Assembly (NCBI RefSeq): GCF_001854805.1
Contig: NZ_MBLO01000048.1
Span: forward strand, 1 to 44,713
DNA from: Pseudofrankia coriaricola
GTDB lineage: Bacteria; Actinomycetota; Actinomycetes; Frankiales; Frankiaceae
Direction of reading: 5' to 3'
Length of the DNA stretch: 44,713 nt
Part shown: piece after piece, positions 40,572 to 44,713 of the stretch
How positions within the stretch are numbered: the stretch's first letter is position 1
Layout: the number at the start of each line of letters is the position of its first letter
Notes under the pieces: model-generated
Told to the model about the DNA's origin: nothing
Database searches by the model: none
The model's input: the letters and a program-made list of their open reading frames with translations, nothing else
Program-made: the position numbers and the translations under genes

Positions 40572-41602
40572 TGTGGCTGACCTGGCGTCAGTTCCGTGCC
40601 GGGGCCGCGATGATGTCCGCCGCGCTCGCCGTGCTCGCCCTCATCCTTGCCCTGACCGGCCCGGGTCTGGCCGATGACTACTCCACCGGGATCGCGGCCT
40701 GCGCCACCCAGAGCGGCGGCTGCTCGAACTTCGTCCAGCAGTTCCGCCACGACAACCAGGGCTTCTTCCTCGGTCTCACCGCCGTCGTGCTGCTCCTGCC
40801 CGCCGTTGTCGGGCTCTTCTGGGGAGCGCCGCTGATCGCCCGTGAGCTCGAGGCCGGCACGCACCGGCTGGTGTGGAACCAGACGATCACCCGCACCCGC
40901 TGGCTGGCCGTCAAACTCGGGCTCACCGGCCTGGCCGCCGTGACCGCCGCGGGACTGGCCAGCCTTGCGGTGACCTGGTGGTCCAGCCCTATCGACAAGG
41001 CCGCCGCCTTTGAATTCCCGCGGCCGGGGCCGGTGCTGTTCGACGCACGAGGCATCGTCCCCATCGGCTACTCGGCCTTCGCCTTCGCCCTCGGCGTGAC
41101 TGTCGGGATGCTGGTCCGCCGCACCCTTCCCGCCATGGCCATCACCCTGGCCGTCTTCGTCGCCGTCCAGATCGCCATGCCGCTGGTGGTCCGGCCGCAC
41201 CTGCTCCCCCCGACCCGCTCCACCCTCGAGATCACAGACTCGAACCTGGACGGAATTTCGGCACCGCGGGACGGCGGACCGATACGGGCGGTCCTGCAGA
41301 CGCCGGAGCTCCCGGGTGCCTGGGTGCTGTCCAGTCGGGGCGTCGACGCCTCGGGGCAAACCGTCCGCGAGATCCTCCTGTCCTCCTCAGGGGCCTGCGC
41401 GCCGCCCCGGCAAGGTCGCCCCGAGGATGGGCTTACGGCGTGCTTCGCCGAGATGAAGCAGCTCGGTTACCGGCAGCAGGTGACCTACCAGCCCGCCAGC
41501 CGTTTCTGGCCCTTCCAGTGGTACGAGACCGGGATCTACACCGCCCTCGCCCTCGGCCTCGCAGGCTTCTGCTTCTGGTGGATCCGGCGCCGCCTGTCCT
41601 GA
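40568..41602 (+). CDS. ABC transporter permease
   Basis: This 344-residue membrane protein starts at ATG 40568. Predicted helices: MMSAALAVLALILALTGPGL near the N-terminus, FFLGLTAVVLLLPAVVGLFWG, LGLTGLAAVTAAGLASLAVTWW, IGYSAFAFALGVTVGMLV, LPAMAITLAVFVAVQIAMPLVV and a last helix YTALALGLAGFCFWWIRRR. A large external loop (about 215-320) lies between the fifth and sixth. FWGAPLIARELEAGTHRLVWNQTITRTRWLAVKL is the cytoplasmic coupling segment typical of ABC-2 type permeases. It is translationally coupled to the ATPase and forms the third gene of the GntR-ABC operon. Confidence 0.9.
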   Translation: MMWLTWRQFRAGAAMMSAALAVLALILALTGPGLADDYSTGIAACATQSGGCSNFVQQFRHDNQGFFLGLTAVVLLLPAVVGLFWGAPLIARELEAGTHRLVWNQTITRTRWLAVKLGLTGLAAVTAAGLASLAVTWWSSPIDKAAAFEFPRPGPVLFDARGIVPIGYSAFAFALGVTVGMLVRRTLPAMAITLAVFVAVQIAMPLVVRPHLLPPTRSTLEITDSNLDGISAPRDGGPIRAVLQTPELPGAWVLSSRGVDASGQTVREILLSSSGACAPPRQGRPEDGLTACFAEMKQLGYRQQVTYQPASRFWPFQWYETGIYTALALGLAGFCFWWIRRRLS

Positions 41603-41645
41603 CCGACCCGAACCGCAGAGGTGCGCACTAATTTGAGCCAAGTCA

Positions 41646-41691
41646 GGACACGACGGTACAGGCAGCGTGCACAGTGCATCACGTAGCCACA
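41646..41691. repeat. 46-bp direct repeat, right copy
   Basis: Matches 38940-38985 at 44 of 46 bases, same orientation, 44 bp after the permease stop. The flanking sequences are unrelated, so the repeat is discrete. Confidence 0.8.
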
Positions 41692-41751
41692 ACGTCTGAC
41701 TGATCTTGATTTGGACGGTGCCAGCGACGGTGAGCATTCGCTGGAGTGGCG

Positions 41752-42270
41752 TTAGCAGTACGACCAGCCGGTCCAGCGGGTCACGGTGACCACGATGGCC
41801 GGGCCCGCGGGCGGGTGATCGCGGTACTGGTGGTAACGCTCGGCGAGCGCGCGGGCCGCCACCTCGTGCGCGGGATCGGGCGGTTCGGCGACGCGGGCCA
41901 CCCCGTCGGCGCGTGCCCACCACAGCCGGCTCCAGTCGTCGTCGTACTCGTCGGCGAGCAGGCTGACGCGCCCGTCGCGGGCGATGTCGTCCAGCCGGCG
42001 TAGCCGGGTTGTCCGCTTCGGCTTGTGGTCGACGGCGGTGACGACCGTCCCGAGGCCACCCGCCACGGAACGGAGGTCAGGCGCGGCGGAACCGTCACCT
42101 GTCGGCGGCCTGGCAAGCACGGCGAACGTCACCGGGACGAGTCGGGGGGTGCCGTCGGCGGCGATGGTGGCCAGCCGGGCGACTCTGGCCGCGGCGAACC
42201 GTGCCCACGCCTCGTCCTCGGAGAGGTTCACGACCCTCCCCCGCTCATCCTCGGCCAGAACCGACGCCAT
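41752..42270 (-). CDS. PPOX-class probable F420-dependent enzyme (Rv0121 type)
   Basis: This 172-residue split-barrel protein starts at ATG 42270 (AGGA 9 bp upstream; GTG 42276 is also possible). The family pattern is clear: LSEDEAWARFAAARVARLATIAADGTPRLVPVTFAV, then VVTAVDHKPKRTTRLRRLDDIARDGRVSLLADEYDDDWSRLWWARADGVARV, ending VTVTRWTGWSYC. Relatives bind F420 or FMN and reduce small electrophiles; the substrate is unknown. An insertion of about 20 residues (RPPTGDGSAAPDLRSVAGGLG) interrupts the second strand region. It is divergent from the acyl-CoA dehydrogenase. Confidence 0.88.
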   Translation of the reverse strand: MASVLAEDERGRVVNLSEDEAWARFAAARVARLATIAADGTPRLVPVTFAVLARPPTGDGSAAPDLRSVAGGLGTVVTAVDHKPKRTTRLRRLDDIARDGRVSLLADEYDDDWSRLWWARADGVARVAEPPDPAHEVAARALAERYHQYRDHPPAGPAIVVTVTRWTGWSYC

Positions 42271-42438
42271 CTTCACACGTCCTCGCCATTCCACCTGCTC
42301 GGCGATCGCGCCCCCACCGAGCGTTGATCGCCGTCTGTGCCCTCCCGTGGCCGCGATCCGGCCCCGTCGGCGCCAGCGCAGGGCTAAAACGGCGATCGGC
42401 ACCCAACAGGCGCTACGCGGGCGGCTTTCGCCAAAAGT

Positions 42439-42466
42439 TACCGGTCGGTATACTTACCGGGCGGTA
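42439..42466 (+). promoter_or_regulatory. promoter with twin 12-bp operators for acyl-CoA dehydrogenase
   Basis: TACCG-GT-CGGTA (42439-42450) and TACCG-GG-CGGTA (42455-42466) are two dyads with the same 5-bp arms, with centres 16 bp apart. TATACT (42449-42454), a near-consensus -10, links them, so a start point near 42461 would lie inside the second dyad. A TetR-type regulator of fatty-acid genes is the likely ligand; none is encoded next to it. Confidence 0.7.
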
Positions 42467-42507
42467 TCAGTTCCGACCGACCGAAACCGGCTGGGGGATC
42501 GATCGAG

Positions 42508-43722
42508 ATGACTGGCTTCAGCCTCGACCTCTCCGACGAGCAGCGCGAGCTGCGCGACTGGGTGCGCGGATTCGCCGCGGACGTGGTACGGCCGGCAGCG
42601 TCCGAATGGGACGAACGCGAGGAAACCCCCTGGCCCGTCATCCAGGAGGCCGCCAAGATCGGCCTCTACGGCTTCGAGTCGACCGCGACGATGTTCGCCG
42701 ACGAGACCGGCCTGTCGTTGCCGGTGGTCTGCGAGGAGCTGTTCTGGGGCGATGCCGGGATCGGCATGGCGTTGATGGGCACCGGTCTCGCCGCCGCCGC
42801 CATCTCGTCGACCGGTTCCCTGGAGCAGTTGCTCGAATGGGCGCCGCAGTGCTACGGCGACGCCGCCGACCCGAAGCTCGGCGCGTTCTGCGTCTCGGAG
42901 CCGGCCGCGGGCTCCGATGTCTCCTCGCTGCGCACCCGCGCCCGCTACGACGAGGCCACGGACGAGTGGGTGATCAACGGCCAGAAGGCCTGGATCACCA
43001 ACGGCGGCATCGCGAACATCCACGTCGTCGTCGCCTCCGTCGACCCGGCACTGAAGGCCCGCGGCCAGGCCACCTTCGTCATCCCACCGAACACCCCCGG
43101 CCTCGAGGCCAACAAGAAGATCAAGAAGCTCGGCCTGCGCGCCTCGCACACCGCAGACGTCTTCCTCGACGACGTGCGGGTCCCCGGCAGCTGCCTGCTC
43201 GGCGGCAAGGAGAAGCTCGACGCCCGGCTCGCCGGGGCTCGGGAGGGCACCAGCTCCAAGGGCCAGGCCGCGATGGCGACGTTCGAGCGGACCAGGCCGA
43301 CCGTCGGCGCCCAGGCGATCGGCATCGCCCGCGCCGCCTACGAGTACGCCCTGGACTACGCCAAGACCCGGGAGGCGTTCGGCCGCCCGATCATCGAGAA
43401 CCAGGCGATCGCCTTCGCCCTGGCCGACATGCGCATGGAGATTGACGCCGCCCGGCTGCTGATCTGGCGGGCCGCCTGGATGGGAAAGCAGGGCAGGACG
43501 TTCGAGGCCGGCGAGGGTTCGATGTCGAAGCTCAAGGCCGGCGAGGTCGCCGTCGCGGTCACCGAGAAGGCCGTCCAGATCCTCGGCGGCGCCGGCTACA
43601 GCCGCGACCACCCCGTAGAGCGCATGTACCGCGACTCCAAGATTTATACGATCTTCGAGGGGACGAGTGAGATCCAGCGTCTGGTGATCGCCCGCGCCAT
43701 CTCTGGCGTGCACATTCGCTGA
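42508..43722 (+). CDS. acyl-CoA dehydrogenase
   Basis: This 404-residue FAD flavoprotein oxidises acyl-CoA to trans-2-enoyl-CoA, the first beta-oxidation step. ATG 42508 follows GGGGGATCGATCGAG. The three domains are intact: N-terminal helices ([29 protein letters not shown]), the middle barrel with [42 protein letters not shown], and C-terminal helices with [47 protein letters not shown] and [35 protein letters not shown]. The Glu of [11 protein letters not shown] is in the catalytic-base position of short/medium-chain enzymes. It could feed the racemase/SDR/FadB-like cluster, though it is 22 kb away. Two operators overlap its promoter. Confidence 0.94.
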   Translation: MTGFSLDLSDEQRELRDWVRGFAADVVRPAASEWDEREETPWPVIQEAAKIGLYGFESTATMFADETGLSLPVVCEELFWGDAGIGMALMGTGLAAAAISSTGSLEQLLEWAPQCYGDAADPKLGAFCVSEPAAGSDVSSLRTRARYDEATDEWVINGQKAWITNGGIANIHVVVASVDPALKARGQATFVIPPNTPGLEANKKIKKLGLRASHTADVFLDDVRVPGSCLLGGKEKLDARLAGAREGTSSKGQAAMATFERTRPTVGAQAIGIARAAYEYALDYAKTREAFGRPIIENQAIAFALADMRMEIDAARLLIWRAAWMGKQGRTFEAGEGSMSKLKAGEVAVAVTEKAVQILGGAGYSRDHPVERMYRDSKIYTIFEGTSEIQRLVIARAISGVHIR

Positions 43723-44228
43723 GCCGCGGTTAGCGGGCACTCGCCGCGGCGACGACCAGTTCAAGATCCTGTGCACACATTGTGCACGAGGATCTTGAAC
43801 GGTCTGCGGGCATGATCCGACAGAGGGCAGCCGCGGATCCCGTGGCCAACAGCGCCGAACGGCCGTCGGCCTTCGAGCCCGCATCACGCGAAGGTCGCTG
43901 CTGCTCGGCGGCGGGCGTGTGCCGTACCGCCTACGAGGTCAAGAGTCCGATCCCCCGCATGCTCGACCGCCTCATTCAGGGCTGCCCGAGTCGCCGGTCA
44001 CCAACCGGCGGGATGATCACCCGGGCATGTCGAGGCTTCCCCGGAGCCGCGTGCCCGACCCTGCGCCGCGTGGACACCCTCGCCGACGACGTGGCGGCCC
44101 TCGCGCGGGCACTCGCGGCCAGTACGTCCGGTACCGGACCCCCGATGTCGCTGACGATGTCGGTTGCGGTGCCGGGCGAGGTGTCTCGCCATTGGCGAGA
44201 CAGTCGCGTTGCAACCCAAGCAGGTGCC
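43723..44228. other. non-coding region after acyl-CoA dehydrogenase
   Basis: About 500 bp between convergent genes. Apart from the hairpin at 43759-43800 there are only open frames with poor codon character (for example 43782-44264 on the plus strand, Cys/Arg/Ser-rich with no ribosome binding site). It may be decayed sequence near the truncated XRE gene. Confidence 0.45.
43759..43800 (+). terminator. long hairpin after acyl-CoA dehydrogenase
   Basis: GTTCAAGATCCT-GTGCAC (43759-43776) pairs with GTGCAC-g-AGGATCTTGAAC (to 43800), an 18-bp stem with one bulged base and a 5-nt loop. It begins 36 bp after the stop. It is less GC-rich than typical local terminators and could also be a protein-binding dyad. 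Confidence 0.6.
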
Positions 44229-44585
44229 TCAAAGCCCGGGGGGATTCAACCCATTCCTACATGATCGGTCCATGTGAGGTTTTCGACCTCGCGCTCCTGG
44301 CTGGCGAGACCGGGGCACGCCGATGACCCGCACCCATACGACGGTTGTCCCAGCCCGGTCTCGCAGCGCGCGGGCGATCGCGTCGAGGACCTGCGCGGAC
44401 GGGTGGTGATCGGTGCCCTGTTCCAGTCGGGTGTAGTACTCGGTGCTGATGCCGGCGAGCAGAGCGAGTTCGTCACGCCGGAGGCCGGCAACGCGGCGCC
44501 GCCCGCTGTCGGGGATACCGACCTCGTCCGGTCGGACCAGTTCCCGGCGGGCCCGCAGGTACTCACCGATGCTGTTCACGCTCAC
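44229..44585 (-). pseudogene. truncated XRE (MmyB-type) regulator
   Basis: GTG 44585 begins VSVNSIGEYLRARRELVRPDEVGIPDSGRRRVAGLRRDELALLAGISTEYYTRLEQGTDHHPSAQVLDAIARALRD, a complete Xre-type helix-turn-helix of the group normally followed by a ligand-binding MmyB-like domain of about 180 residues. After RALRD the sequence turns to unrelated Arg/Gly-rich residues and stops at 44229; the missing domain is not found in the other frames. The gene therefore seems cut down to its DNA-binding part. In intact loci this type of regulator is often divergent from an oxidoreductase gene, which would lie beyond 44713. Confidence 0.7.
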
Positions 44586-44713
44586 ACCACCACGGTAGGC
44601 CCGCGCGCACGTCCTAGCCTGCCCCCAGCGGGGCACCCCTCGGCGGGAGTATGGCTACCCCCGCTGAACCAGGCCGATGCTGCCGGATGAGAAGGCGAAC
44701 GCGCCTCCATTCG

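Noticed and set aside
43782-44264. Plus-strand frame after acyl-CoA dehydrogenase
   Set aside because: Its start lies inside the long hairpin, codon use is poor, and no domain is recognised.

Overview
The window is very GC-rich with strong G/C third-position bias, GTG starts, purine-rich ribosome binding sites, PASTA-free Ser/Thr kinases, HelD, Acg-type nitroreductase and Rv0121-type PPOX genes. This points to a filamentous or mycobacterium-like actinomycete. A Frankia-type organism is my best guess, by style of gene content rather than by a decisive marker.

Region 1 (1-9442) is the end of an integrated element at a tRNA-Lys(CTT) gene (9370-9442, minus). It holds three proteins of unknown function and a phage/AICE-type tyrosine integrase whose 3' end abuts the tRNA 3' end. 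The integrase is split by a 3.4-kb Recombinase-In-Trio (RIT) element: three translationally coupled tyrosine recombinases bounded by 10-bp TTGTGCCGAC-type recombinase sites. The RIT lies inside the codons of the integrase catalytic H-D-L-R-H box, with CACGA repeated at both junctions. Removing 5693-9098 restores an in-frame 518-residue integrase.

Region 2 (9443-24701) is chromosomal. It has a leaderless HTH gene with two operators overlapping its promoter plus a Clp-N protein; a glycerophosphodiester phosphodiesterase with low-complexity inserts; and a TetR/MFS (DHA2) divergent pair with two 15-bp operators. Next is a minus-strand acyl-CoA catabolic cluster: thiolase-like, FadB-like, alpha-methylacyl-CoA racemase and an HSD10-type 3-hydroxyacyl-CoA dehydrogenase. 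In this cluster the thiolase lacks both catalytic cysteines and the FadB-like protein lacks its whole NAD-binding domain, while a stand-alone SDR could supply the lost dehydrogenase step. An alpha/beta-hydrolase gene follows, bracketed by a 99-bp inverted repeat, then an SGNH hydrolase.

Region 3 (24860-31031) is a minus-strand block resembling a defence or RNA-processing island: a HelD-type superfamily 1 motor, a DUF262 (GmrSD/ParB-like) protein, and, 13 bp after it, a protein joining a CBS pair to a C-terminal HEPN-like RxxxxH module. I regard the DUF262 + CBS-HEPN pair as the best candidate for an undescribed system.

Region 4 (31391-44713) has an HhH-GPD DNA-repair protein, two tandemly duplicated membrane Ser/Thr kinases with near-identical ends and diverged linkers, an Acg-family nitroreductase, and a YtrA-type GntR/ABC transporter operon flanked by 46-bp direct repeats. 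It ends with a PPOX enzyme, an acyl-CoA dehydrogenase with twin TetR-like operators, and a truncated XRE regulator.
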